From RGIG9041 sp045657265 (GTDB taxonomy: Bacteria; Bacillota; Clostridia; Oscillospirales; QAKW01), in NCBI GenBank assembly GCA_045657265.1, contig JAZOSU010000030.1:1-40551 (forward strand): 40,551 bases of DNA, written 5' to 3'. Position 1 is the first letter of the stretch, and every line of letters begins with the position of its first letter. Of this stretch, positions 1 to 7,615 are shown piece by piece. The position numbers were made by a program, and so were the translations under genes. The notes beneath the pieces are model-generated. The model was not told the origin of the DNA and searched no databases. It saw only the letters and a program-made list of their open reading frames with translations.

Positions 1-42
1 GCGACCCTTTTAAAATACATACATACATAAATAATCGTGGAT

Positions 43-147
43 ATGGCTGGCAGAGCTCTGCTACCTGCCAAAAATATGGGTCTGGAGCAATTTAAGACTC
101 TACCGGCAAGAGAGTTTTTGGCAGAGTATCGCAGAAATATAGGGTGA
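43..147 (+). other. short unrecognised reading frame, possible gene remnant
   Basis: A 34-codon frame starting ATG GCT GGC and ending TGA reads like the C-terminal end of a larger protein (LPAREFLAEYRRNIG at its end), with codon use more GC-rich than the rest of the window. I do not recognise the family. The short tandem ACAT run at 18-28 just upstream breaks any longer frame. It may be debris like the neighbouring murQ and transposase remnants. Confidence 0.2.
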
Positions 148-172
148 CAATGCTACATTTATGGTATATAAT
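144..172 (+). promoter_or_regulatory. sigma-A-type promoter of the HTH-MurQ pseudogene
   Basis: GTGACA at 144-149 and TATAAT at 167-172 are separated by 17 bp. They lie about 29 bp upstream of a GTG codon at 201 that has a GGTGGG-like ribosome binding site. Confidence 0.5.
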
Positions 173-200
173 AAAATCATCAGGAAAAAGGTGGGATATC

Positions 201-808
201 GTGGGCAACAACGATACGTTTTTTTCGGAAAATCTCCGCCGTTAGCGAAAAGCTGTCGGGCTAACCCAAAAAGAGTTGGCTGAGGCAATCGGGTACTCCG
301 AAAAAACCGTCAAGGCAGTAGCTACTGCCATTCCAACCATCGTAAAGGCCTGCGATGCCATTGAGGTAGGAATGCGCAATGGTGGTCGGCTAATCTACAT
401 CGGTGCAGGAAGCTCTGGACGTCTTGGCATTCTTGACGCCAATAAGTATTCCCTACAATCGGCGTGACCAACAATGCCGGCAGCTACCTGAATTTGGAAT
501 CTGATATTTCCGTGCTGGTCGATACCGGTCCCGAAGTTGTGACCGGCTCCACCCGTATGAAAGCAGGTACCGCCCAAAAAATGATCACCAATATGTTCTC
601 CACCTGCGTGATGATTCGTCTGGGTTATGTGTATGAGAATATGATGATCAATCTGAAACCATCTAACATCAAGCTGAGAAACCGGGTCATTTCCATCGTC
701 TGTGAGATCCTGAAATGCACCGAGGACGAAGCTATTGCAGCTCTGGAGGCTAACGACTGGTCCATCCGCAGCGCTGTGGAATGGACGACTGGACTGTTTA
801 CAGAGTGA
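201..808 (+). pseudogene. HTH regulator / N-acetylmuramate-6-phosphate etherase (MurQ) chimeric remnant
   Basis: From the GTG at 201 the frame reads as the start of an XRE-type helix-turn-helix protein (FSENLRR, stop, RKAVGLTQKELAEAIGYSEKTV). It then passes in frame into MurQ (AIPTIVKACDAI, GGRLIYIGAGSSGRLGILDA) and stops at 467. MurQ resumes in another frame from about 464 (TNNAGSYL, GPEVVTGSTRMKAGTAQK) to the TGA at 808. Compared with MurQ (about 300 residues, a cytoplasmic SIS-fold enzyme that cleaves the lactyl ether of MurNAc-6-P), the N-terminus and a central block of very roughly 90-100 residues are missing. The in-frame TAG in the HTH part, the fusion and the internal deletion make this non-functional. 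Its codon use is more GC-rich than the downstream operons. Confidence 0.75.
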
Positions 809-857
809 GCGGCAACAAGCTTGAAAATCTTGCAAAGTAATATTCAGGGAGAAGTTT

Positions 858-1325
858 ATGACTGCTCGTTGTGGACATTTATTTCAAGATCAGTTTAAAA
901 GCGAACCAGTTGAAGACGATAGTTATTTTCTTTCTGTTTTGCGATACATTCATCAAAATTCGGTAAAAGCAAATATATGTAAAACTGCAGAAGAATACCC
1001 AAACAGCAGTATACACGTTATTTGAGAAATTCTTCATCATTGATTGATATAAATTTTGCTTTTTCTATGATTTCAAAAGAATATTTTCTTAATTTTCACA
1101 GAGAAGATAATTCGGATAATTGTTTAGAAATGAATGAGTATTTTAGATTGAATGATGCAGAAGCAAAAGCTATTATACTTAAAAGTACAAAATGCAAGAC
1201 AATAACAGAATTTCAAAACCTTCCTCGATATTAATAAAAGAAATTCTTATATTCATAAACTACATAATAAAGGGTTATCTATTAGGCAAATTTGTCGTTT
1301 AACAAGATTATCTGAAAAACTGTAG
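858..1325 (+). pseudogene. REP-associated (IS200-like, Y1) transposase, 3' remnant
   Basis: The frame 858-1025 encodes HLFQDQFKSEPVEDDSYF and LRYIHQNSVKANICKTAEEYPNSS, characteristic of the C-terminal half of Y1 tyrosine transposases of the RAYT/IS200-like group. After a frameshift the reading continues at 1022-1234. A last piece (IHKLHNKGLSIRQICRLTRLSEKL, stop at 1323) matches the usual C-terminal helix-turn-helix. The N-terminal catalytic HUH and the Tyr region are absent, so this is dead. The hairpin at 1344-1364 directly downstream fits the terminal structure these enzymes recognise. Confidence 0.7.
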
Positions 1326-1343
1326 AATTAAGCATCTGAACAA

Positions 1344-1364
1344 AGGGACAAGAGAACCGTCCCT
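1344..1364. repeat. REP-like hairpin at the end of the decayed transposase
   Basis: AGGGAC (1344-1349) and GTCCCT (1359-1364) form a 6-bp stem with a 9-nt loop, 19 bp after the transposase stop. Palindromes with a GGGAC...GTCCC stem often accompany Y1 transposases of this group in Bacillota. Other copies in the genome would be expected but are not visible in this window. Confidence 0.5.
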
Positions 1365-1478
1365 CTGTCTCGTCAAAATTGCTGATAACACCGTAATTCT
1401 CGATAAATTGTTTATTGAGCTTCCGATAGAATAAATGTGAGTTGATTATAATAAAACAATATGAGGTCGTTTTTACAT

Positions 1479-2318
1479 ATGCGTAGAATTATTGCCACTT
1501 TTCTTTTAGCGTTTGCTGTGCTTACGGCGGCAGGCTGCAGTAAATCATTCTCTAATAATGTTGATTTGTCCGACAAGGAGGAAACTGACGTGAAAAAATC
1601 ATATTCCGTGCTGTTTATCGGCAACAGCTATACTTACTACAATGATATGCCGACTGAGATCTTTGGGAAATTTGCCCAGTCCGCGGGTTACGATGTAGAT
1701 GTCACCGCAATTACCAATGGCGGTTATAGGCTGTATCAGTTTGCAGACCCGTCCGATAAATACGGTGCGCGTGTGGAGGCAGAGCTTAGCGGTGACCAAA
1801 AGTATGATTATGTCATTTTACAGGAGCAGAGCATTCTTCCCGCATCTGAAGATTGTGCCGATTTTTATGAGGCGGTGCGCGCTCTTGCGGCAAGGGTGAG
1901 AAAAGCAGGGGCAACCCCTGTACTTTATGCCACCTGGGGGCGCAAAGAGGGTAACCCTAACCTTGAAAAGTACGGCTGGACAAACGAGAATATGACGTGG
2001 AAAATTGCGGCGGCGTATCAGGCCATCGGTGATGAGCTTGATATTTCCGTAGCATACGCAGGTCTTGCCTTTTACGACGTTAACGCAGGTTCGAACGATA
2101 TTGAACTGTACGACCCCGACAGATCGCATCCGTCGTATTCGGGCAGTTATCTTGCCGCGGCGACCTTGTTTGCAAAGATATTTGATGAAGACCCGACGGT
2201 GGTGCCTTTTGTCGGAAATTTGTCCGAAGCTGATGCAAACGTTCTTTGCACTGCGGCCAAAAACGCTGTTTTTAAAACACCGTCTGTTCCTGATGAATAT
2301 AAAACAATCTCTGAATAA
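1479..2318 (+). CDS. SGNH/GDSL-family hydrolase lipoprotein
   Basis: This predicted secreted lipoprotein has a signal peptide ending in a lipobox (LTAAGC, lipidated Cys about residue 20 from the ATG at 1479). The mature part starts with an SGNH block I motif, VLFIGNSYTYYNDMP, carrying the candidate nucleophile Ser. Later come a YDYVILQEQS segment and a C-terminal DRSHPSYSGSY segment, which supplies the Asp/His of the triad. The family includes esterases and carbohydrate deacetylases; the substrate cannot be told. An in-frame ATG at 1461 would add six residues, but the AGGT at 1464-1467 and signal-peptide shape favour 1479. The gene stands alone, followed by its own terminator. It is richer in GC than the operons to its right, which may mean separate acquisition. 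Confidence 0.8.
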   Translation: MRRIIATFLLAFAVLTAAGCSKSFSNNVDLSDKEETDVKKSYSVLFIGNSYTYYNDMPTEIFGKFAQSAGYDVDVTAITNGGYRLYQFADPSDKYGARVEAELSGDQKYDYVILQEQSILPASEDCADFYEAVRALAARVRKAGATPVLYATWGRKEGNPNLEKYGWTNENMTWKIAAAYQAIGDELDISVAYAGLAFYDVNAGSNDIELYDPDRSHPSYSGSYLAAATLFAKIFDEDPTVVPFVGNLSEADANVLCTAAKNAVFKTPSVPDEYKTISE

Positions 2319-2324
2319 AATTAT

Positions 2325-2354
2325 AAAAAGCAAGTCATATGACTTGCTTTTTTT
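2325..2354 (+). terminator. intrinsic terminator after the SGNH lipoprotein gene
   Basis: A perfect 28-nt palindrome centred on CATATG (arms AAAAAGCAAGTCAT and its complement) ends in a T run, starting 7 bp after the stop codon. The A-rich left arm could let it act in both directions. Confidence 0.85.
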
Positions 2355-2597
2355 CAGCGTGTCAATCAGGCTGATTTGGCAAAGAAGTCGTACAAAGGTG
2401 CTACGAGAGGGAGAGTTTGCCGAAAGTGTGAAACTCCCTTGAAATACTTGCATTTTAAGGAGCTTTTTAATAAATTAATATTGAAGCTTAGATTTTAAAA
2501 TATATTTCACTTTCAAAGCAAAACTCCCTGTGTTTCGTTTTGTAGGTATGTAAAACTTCACATTTGTATGAATGTTTGATTTTATCAGGTATGTGGT

Positions 2598-2753
2598 ATG
2601 CTTTTATTTGTTGCAGGATGTTCAAAGTGTGATGGATGAAAAAATGCTAAGCAAAATGCTTCTCAAACAAAGATGCCTACTGTTAAAGTAGATGACTATG
2701 AGTGTATCGGTGTTCTTTCAGTTCCTGTTTTGGATTATGTAATTGCAGCGTGA
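2598..2753 (+). pseudogene. sortase-like gene, 5' remnant
   Basis: The frame reads MLLFVAGCSKCDG, an internal TGA, then PTVKVDDYECIGVLSVPVLDY, then a stop. The second part resembles the early core of clostridial sortases (a Y-x-x-I-G-x-L-x-I-P-x-L block). The catalytic His, Cys and Arg regions are absent, so only about a fifth of the gene survives. The rest of the stretch 2355-2895 shows no other gene I can support. Confidence 0.45.
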
Positions 2754-2798
2754 ATTTAGTTCTGTGTGGTAACTTTTTCTTGATGTTATAAATAACTG

Positions 2799-2822
2799 TC
2801 TGCACTATTGCAATAATGCAGA
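2799..2822. promoter_or_regulatory. 24-bp near-perfect inverted repeat upstream of the hdr-frd promoter
   Basis: TCTGCACTATTGCAATAATGCAGA is palindromic except for one base pair and has a TTGCAA centre. It lies about 75 bp upstream of the -35 box at 2896, a position compatible with an activator site. No regulator gene is adjacent, so the function is unknown. It is not a Rex-type site. Confidence 0.35.
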
Positions 2823-2895
2823 TACCTGCTGCTGAAAAACATCAATTGGTCTTGTAATACAAATTTTCTGACATTGCAACTTTTTTTGTTTTCTA

Positions 2896-2924
2896 TTGAC
2901 AAAAAAATCAAGGATGTTTATAAT
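2896..2924 (+). promoter_or_regulatory. consensus sigma-A promoter of the hdr-flx-frd-fum operon
   Basis: TTGACA at 2896-2901, a 17-bp spacer and TATAAT at 2919-2924 match the consensus exactly. Transcription should begin near 2931 and leave a leader of about 113 nt before hdrB. Confidence 0.85.
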
Positions 2925-2965
2925 TATAATGATGTTATATAATATAAGCATATGAGATTAATGAG

Positions 2966-3016
2966 AATGCGCGTAAAAAGAAGGGGATACCCTTTCTTTT
3001 TAATGCGCATTTTATT
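2966..3016 (+). promoter_or_regulatory. long leader hairpin, possible attenuator
   Basis: AATGCGC (2966-2972) pairs with GCGCATT (3005-3011). Inside it, an A/G-rich arm (2975-2985, AAAAAGAAGGG) pairs with a C/T-rich arm (2990-3001) with one bulged T. A U-rich stretch follows the hairpin, so it could act as a weak terminator or as an mRNA-stabilising structure, about 30 nt before the hdrB start. I see no recognised riboswitch core. Confidence 0.45.
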
Positions 3017-3043
3017 ATGTTTAACATAAAAAGGGGAGGCACT

Positions 3044-3835
3044 ATGAAATTCAGTTATTATCCGGGCTGTACGCTTAAAACCAAGGCAAAAGAACTGGAC
3101 GTTTACGGAAGAAATTCCGCTAAAGCTCTTGGCATTGAATTGGAAGAAATTGAAAATTGGCAATGTTGCGGCGCTGTATATCCGCAGGCAGAAGATGAAA
3201 TTGCAACCAAGCTTTCTGCAATACGTACGTTAAATGCCGCAAAGGAAAAAGAGCAGAAACTTATTACTCTTTGTTCAGCTTGTCATCACGTGTTAAAGCG
3301 TGTCAATAACGATTTGAAGAGAAACGCAGATATCTGTTTGCGCGCTAATAATTATTTAAAACTTGATACTGCTTATAAAGGTGAAACGGAAGTTATTCAT
3401 TATTTGGAAATGCTCAGGGATGAGATAGGATTTGACGAGCTTAAAAAAGCAGTTGTTAATCCTTTGAAAGACCGTAAGATTGCTGCATACTATGGATGCC
3501 TACTTCTTCGTCCCGGCTCAGAAATGGCTTTTGACGATCCTGAAGATCCGAGCATTATAGAAGATTTTATTTCGGCATTGGGCGCAACTCCCGTTAAATA
3601 TTCACAACGTAATGAATGTTGTGGCGGTTATATTGCTCTTGATAATAAATCAGCGGCAGAAAAAAGAGTTGATACTATTATCGCATCGGCAAAAGACGCA
3701 GGTGCAGACAGTATTATCACCGCTTGCCCTCTTTGTATGTATAACCTTAAATCAAACGCTACCGAAAGTGAACTTCCGATACTCTATTTTACAGAACTGT
3801 TGGCACAGGCGCTTGGCGTAAAGGAGGAAATCTGA
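3044..3835 (+). CDS. hdrB: HdrB-like subunit, two CCG domains
   Basis: Homologue of heterodisulfide reductase subunit B, the cytoplasmic subunit that carries two noncubane [4Fe-4S] clusters in HdrABC complexes. Two CCG domains are complete: Cys9, Cys41-Cys42 and Cys77/Cys80 (LCSAC), then Cys152, Cys192-Cys193 (NECCGG) and Cys228/Cys231 (CPLC). The 263-residue length is close to normal. The ATG at 3044 is chosen because GGGGAGG precedes it; an upstream ATG at 3017 lacks a site. This is the first gene of the operon and its TGA overlaps the hdrC ATG. Bacteria of this type have no CoM-CoB heterodisulfide, so the terminal acceptor must be something else. In this operon, fumarate through the downstream FrdAB is the obvious candidate (inference). 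Confidence 0.92.
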   Translation: MKFSYYPGCTLKTKAKELDVYGRNSAKALGIELEEIENWQCCGAVYPQAEDEIATKLSAIRTLNAAKEKEQKLITLCSACHHVLKRVNNDLKRNADICLRANNYLKLDTAYKGETEVIHYLEMLRDEIGFDELKKAVVNPLKDRKIAAYYGCLLLRPGSEMAFDDPEDPSIIEDFISALGATPVKYSQRNECCGGYIALDNKSAAEKRVDTIIASAKDAGADSIITACPLCMYNLKSNATESELPILYFTELLAQALGVKEEI

Positions 3836-4227
3836 TGAGTCTTACAAATAAAGTGACCAAAGAAGATATTTTACGTATCAGCGGAGTAAACCCTGACAGA
3901 TGTATGCAATGCGGTAAATGTTCAGGTGCTTGTCCTGAATATGATAATATGGAATATCATCCTCATCAGTTTGCATCAATGATCCGTAAAAACAAAATAG
4001 AACAGCTTATGCAGTCAGATGCAATGTATAAATGTCTTTCCTGTTTTGCTTGTTCAGAACGTTGTCCTCGTAACGTGGAACCATCTAAACTTATCGAAGC
4101 TATCAGGGTTTCGGTTATCCGTCAAAAAGGAATGAATTATATGAAACCTGATGATCTTCCTGAAAAGTTGGATCAGGATATGCCTCAGCAGGCGCTTGTA
4201 AGTGCTATGCGCAAATATAACAGATAA
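3835..4227 (+). CDS. hdrC: HdrC-like 4Fe-4S electron-transfer subunit
   Basis: A small protein of 130 residues with two CxxCxxCxxxC motifs: Cys23/26/29/33 (CMQCGKCSGAC) and Cys67/70/73/77 (CLSCFACSERC). These bind two [4Fe-4S] clusters. In Hdr complexes HdrC passes electrons from HdrA to HdrB. The segment between the motifs (HPHQFASMI) is typical of HdrC. It is somewhat shorter than many archaeal HdrC proteins, which is usual for bacterial ones. Translation is coupled to hdrB by a TGATG overlap, and hdrA follows after 15 bp. Confidence 0.92.
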   Translation: MSLTNKVTKEDILRISGVNPDRCMQCGKCSGACPEYDNMEYHPHQFASMIRKNKIEQLMQSDAMYKCLSCFACSERCPRNVEPSKLIEAIRVSVIRQKGMNYMKPDDLPEKLDQDMPQQALVSAMRKYNR

Positions 4228-4242
4228 TTAGGAGAATAAACC

Positions 4243-6234
4243 ATGCAAAAAATCGGCGTATTTGTATGTTGGTGCGGAAGCAATATTGCAGCTACGGTAG
4301 ACGTTAAAGCAGTAGCGAAAGCTCTTGAAAATGAACCTGGCGTTGCATTCAGTACCGATTATCAATATATGTGTTCCGAAAACGGACAGGCAATGATTCG
4401 GGATGCAATAAAAGAATATAACCTTACAGGTATAGTAGTCTGCTCCTGCTCACCCCGTATGCACGAAGCAACTTTCAGAAAAACAGCAGTTGCGGCAGGC
4501 CTTAATCCTTATATGGTTGAAATTGCCAATATCAGAGAACAATGTTCGTGGATACATAAAGATATTCCCGAAGGAACAGAAAAAGCAATTGTACTTGCAC
4601 GTGCGGCAGTTGCTAAATTACATAAAAACGCACCGCTTACCGCAGGAACAAGTCCCGTTACCAAACGCGCTTTGGTTATAGGCGGCGGCATCGCAGGTAT
4701 TCAGACAGCCCTTGACGTTGCTGATGCGGGCTTTGAGGTGGATATAGTCGAGAAATCACCCACCATCGGCGGCAGAATGGCACAGCTTGATAAAACTTTC
4801 CCGACACTTGACTGCTCAGCTTGTATTCTTACACCTAAAATGGTAGAAGCAGCTCAGCACGAAAATATCAATATTATTTCATATGCAGAACTTGACTCGC
4901 TTTCAGGCTTTGTTGGTAACTTCACTGCAACTATCCGTAAGAAAGCAAGATTTATTGATGAAACAAAATGTTCGGGATGCGGACTTTGTACAGAAAAATG
5001 TCCTTCCCGTAAAGGCCGTAACGCATTTAATATGGACCTCAATACAAGAGGCGCAGTTTATATTCCATTTGCTCAGGCAATTCCTAACGTAGCAGTTATT
5101 GATTCACAGCAATGTATCCATTTCCGTACAGGAAAATGCGGACTTTGTGAAAAGATATGTTCGGCAAAAGCTATAAACTTTGAACAGAAAGACGAGCTTA
5201 TAGAAAGACAGTACGGTGCTATTATTGTAGCGACAGGCTTTAAACCTATTGATGCTTCAGCATTTAACGAATATGCTTATAACGATTCACCCGACGTTGT
5301 GACCTCACTGGAATTTGAACGTATTATGAATGCGGCAGGTCCTACAGACGGTAAACTTGTTCGCCCGTCAGACCACGAGCATCCCCACGACATTGTATTT
5401 ATTCAGTGCGTAGGTTCACGTTGCACAGAGGATAGCGAAAAGGGTAAACCTTATTGTTCTAAAATCTGCTGTATGTATACGGCAAAACACGCAATGCTTG
5501 TTCGTGAAAAATATCCCGATGTGAACGTGCACGTTTTTTATATCGATGCAAGAACACCGGGTAAGAATTTCGACGAATTCTTCCGCCGTGCCGTTGAACA
5601 GTATGATGTAGATTATATAAAAGGTATGGTTGGTAAAGTTTCTGTTGAAGGTAAGAAACTTCACGTGCAGGGAAGTGACCTGATTAACAATGAACAGATT
5701 CATATAAACGCAGATATGGTTGTTCTTGCAACTGCCATTGAACCCGACCCTACTGCTCGCTCATTAGGTACGATGCTCACTGCAAGTATGGATACCAATG
5801 ACTTTTTCACAGAAGCTCATCCCAAACTCAGACCTGTTGAAAGTCCCACCGCAGGAGTTTTCCTGTCAGGTGTTGCACAGGGACCTAAAGATATCCCTGA
5901 AACAGTTGCACAGGCAGGTGCCGCAGCTGCAAAGGTTATCGGTCTTTTAAGTAAAAACGAGCTTACCTGTAACGCTTGTGTTGCACAGGCAAATCCCGCA
6001 CTTTGTAACGGTTGCTCACAGTGTGAACGTGTATGTCCTTACGGTGCGATTACTTATGAACAAAAAGAAGTACGCAGTCCGGAGTTCCGAGGAACAAAAC
6101 GTGTGGCTGTGGTCAATGAAGCAGTTTGTCAGGGATGTGGCGCTTGTACCGTAACATGCCCGTCAACAGCAATGGATCTTAAAGGCTTTACAAACAGCCA
6201 GATTATGTCGGAGGTGGATGCAATATGCCGATAA
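4243..6234 (+). CDS. hdrA: HdrA-like flavoprotein, predicted electron-bifurcating subunit
   Basis: A full-length HdrA (663 residues), the FAD protein at which Hdr complexes bifurcate electrons. Visible in order: an N-terminal domain with VCWCGSNIA and SPRMHEATFR; an FAD-binding Rossmann motif VIGGGIAGIQTALD near residue 145; the HdrA-specific TLDCSACILTPKM stretch; an inserted ferredoxin domain with CSGCGLCTEKC (about 243) and a Cys group near 300 (CGLCEKIC); a second flavin-domain part; and a C-terminal ferredoxin domain with CNGCSQCERVC (about 588) and CQGCGACTVTC (about 629). It is the natural hub between the FlxABC/MvhD input and HdrBC output. The C-terminal clusters are the expected exit to ferredoxin. 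It overlaps mvhD by 10 bp. Confidence 0.93.
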   Translation: MQKIGVFVCWCGSNIAATVDVKAVAKALENEPGVAFSTDYQYMCSENGQAMIRDAIKEYNLTGIVVCSCSPRMHEATFRKTAVAAGLNPYMVEIANIREQCSWIHKDIPEGTEKAIVLARAAVAKLHKNAPLTAGTSPVTKRALVIGGGIAGIQTALDVADAGFEVDIVEKSPTIGGRMAQLDKTFPTLDCSACILTPKMVEAAQHENINIISYAELDSLSGFVGNFTATIRKKARFIDETKCSGCGLCTEKCPSRKGRNAFNMDLNTRGAVYIPFAQAIPNVAVIDSQQCIHFRTGKCGLCEKICSAKAINFEQKDELIERQYGAIIVATGFKPIDASAFNEYAYNDSPDVVTSLEFERIMNAAGPTDGKLVRPSDHEHPHDIVFIQCVGSRCTEDSEKGKPYCSKICCMYTAKHAMLVREKYPDVNVHVFYIDARTPGKNFDEFFRRAVEQYDVDYIKGMVGKVSVEGKKLHVQGSDLINNEQIHINADMVVLATAIEPDPTARSLGTMLTASMDTNDFFTEAHPKLRPVESPTAGVFLSGVAQGPKDIPETVAQAGAAAAKVIGLLSKNELTCNACVAQANPALCNGCSQCERVCPYGAITYEQKEVRSPEFRGTKRVAVVNEAVCQGCGACTVTCPSTAMDLKGFTNSQIMSEVDAICR

Positions 6235-6662
6235 ACAATGAATGGAAACCGAATATTGTGGCATTTTGCTGCAACTGGTGTAGTTATGCCGGTGCGGACC
6301 TTGCGGGTTCAGGAAGAATGAACTATCCTGCAAACGTCAAGATTATCCGCATACCTTGTTCTTGCCGTCTGAATCCTATTTTCGTACTTCGTGCATTTCA
6401 GCGCGGAGCAGACGGAGTTATTCTCTGCGGTTGTCACCCCGGTGATTGCCACTACTCCACAGGTAACTACTATACACGCAGACGTATGAAAATGCTTTTC
6501 TCAATGCTTGATTTTCTCGGTGTTGAAAAAGGACGTACCCGTCTTGAATGGGTTTCGGCTGCAGAAGGCGCAAAATTTGCCGCAACTATGAATGATTTTG
6601 TTAAAACCGTAACAGAACTCGGTCCTAACAAGAGATTGGGGGATTTACGATGCAAGAAATGA
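6225..6662 (+). CDS. mvhD: MvhD/FlxD-like [2Fe-2S] subunit
   Basis: The 145-residue protein is an MvhD-family (hydrogenase delta subunit) iron-sulfur protein. Typical family Cys sites are FCCNWCSYAGAD near the N-terminus, IPCSCRLNP, and CGCHPGDCHY. In methanogens MvhD transfers electrons from hydrogenase to HdrA. In bacterial Flx-Hdr clusters the equivalent FlxD links the NAD(P)H-oxidising Flx module to HdrA. No hydrogenase large or small subunit is encoded here, so the FlxD role is preferred. The gene overlaps hdrA upstream and the next gene downstream, which supports complex formation. Confidence 0.9.
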   Translation: MPINNEWKPNIVAFCCNWCSYAGADLAGSGRMNYPANVKIIRIPCSCRLNPIFVLRAFQRGADGVILCGCHPGDCHYSTGNYYTRRRMKMLFSMLDFLGVEKGRTRLEWVSAAEGAKFAATMNDFVKTVTELGPNKRLGDLRCKK

Positions 6663-7615
6663 TAATAAAACGTCTTGGTGAGCTTTTTGAAAATGAAGAA
6701 TACGGACGCGTTCTCGGTTGGGAAGAGGGCGAATTCTTCTATGACAGAACACCAAAAACATTTACAAAAGACAACCTCGATAAATTGAAATATGACGATT
6801 TTTGTGGCAGTAACGTTGCAAAATATCTTATCGGACAGATGAACGGCGATGGGAAAATCATTGCTCTTTTAAAACCTTGTGATAGCTATAGCTTTAATCA
6901 GCTTTGTACCGAACACCGCGTTGACCGTGATAAAGTTTATGCGATAGGTGTTGGATGTAAAGGTAAAATAGACGTAGAAAAAATCCGCAAGGCAGGTATC
7001 AAAGGCATTACCGCAATTACCTCTGACAGTGATACTTTGATTGTTGATACACTTTACGGTCAGAAAAAGATAGACCGTAAGGATGCTCTTTTGGATAAAT
7101 GCCTTTCATGTAAGGGCAAAGAACATCGCGGAATGGACGAAATTATCGGTGAGAGTGAAGAAACGACAACAGGAGATAAGTTTGATGCTGTTGCAAAACT
7201 CGAGGCGATGACACCTGATGAGCGTTTTGAATTCTGGAGAAGCGAACTTTCAAAGTGTATCCGTTGTAATGCTTGTCGTAACGTGTGTCCTGCATGTAGC
7301 TGTGTAAAATGCGTTTTCGATAACCCCAGTACAGGCATTTCCAATAAAGCTGCCGCAGATGATTTTGAAGAAAATATGTTCCATATTATCCGCGCATACC
7401 ACGTAGCAGGCAGATGTACAGACTGTGGAGAATGTAGCCGTGTATGCCCTCAGGGAATACCGCTTCATTTACTTAACAGAAAATTCATCAAAGATATCAA
7501 TGAATTTTATGGCGATTATCAGGCAGGAGATTCTATCGGCCAACGCCATCCGCTTATTGATTTTACTTTAGACGATGCCGAAGCTTGTACAGATGGAAAG
7601 GGAGGAAACAAATAA
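6650..7615 (+). CDS. flxC: FlxC-like 4Fe-4S protein (F420-hydrogenase-beta/ferredoxin type)
   Basis: This 321-residue iron-sulfur protein has an N-terminal half resembling the FrhB/FdhB-type domain (LLKPCDSYSFNQL, YAIGVGCKGKID, DKCLSCKGKEHRG). A C-terminal dicluster ferredoxin region follows (CIRCNACRNVCPACSC and CTDCGECSRVCPQGIPLH). By position between mvhD and the sulfhydrogenase-beta-like gene it corresponds to FlxC of bacterial flxABCD-hdrABC clusters, relaying electrons from the NAD(P)H-oxidising subunit toward HdrA. It overlaps mvhD by 13 bp and shares its last base with the next start. The assignment to FlxC rather than FlxB rests on gene order and domain content, not on a direct alignment. 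Confidence 0.75.
   Translation: MQEMIIKRLGELFENEEYGRVLGWEEGEFFYDRTPKTFTKDNLDKLKYDDFCGSNVAKYLIGQMNGDGKIIALLKPCDSYSFNQLCTEHRVDRDKVYAIGVGCKGKIDVEKIRKAGIKGITAITSDSDTLIVDTLYGQKKIDRKDALLDKCLSCKGKEHRGMDEIIGESEETTTGDKFDAVAKLEAMTPDERFEFWRSELSKCIRCNACRNVCPACSCVKCVFDNPSTGISNKAAADDFEENMFHIIRAYHVAGRCTDCGECSRVCPQGIPLHLLNRKFIKDINEFYGDYQAGDSIGQRHPLIDFTLDDAEACTDGKGGNK

Noticed and set aside
395..835. Minus-strand 146-residue open frame over the murQ remnant
   Set aside because: It is a shadow of the MurQ reading frame with no family features.
2355..2520. Short frames just after the lipoprotein terminator as a gene remnant
   Set aside because: Frames in both directions are short and match no family I know; I cannot support a call.
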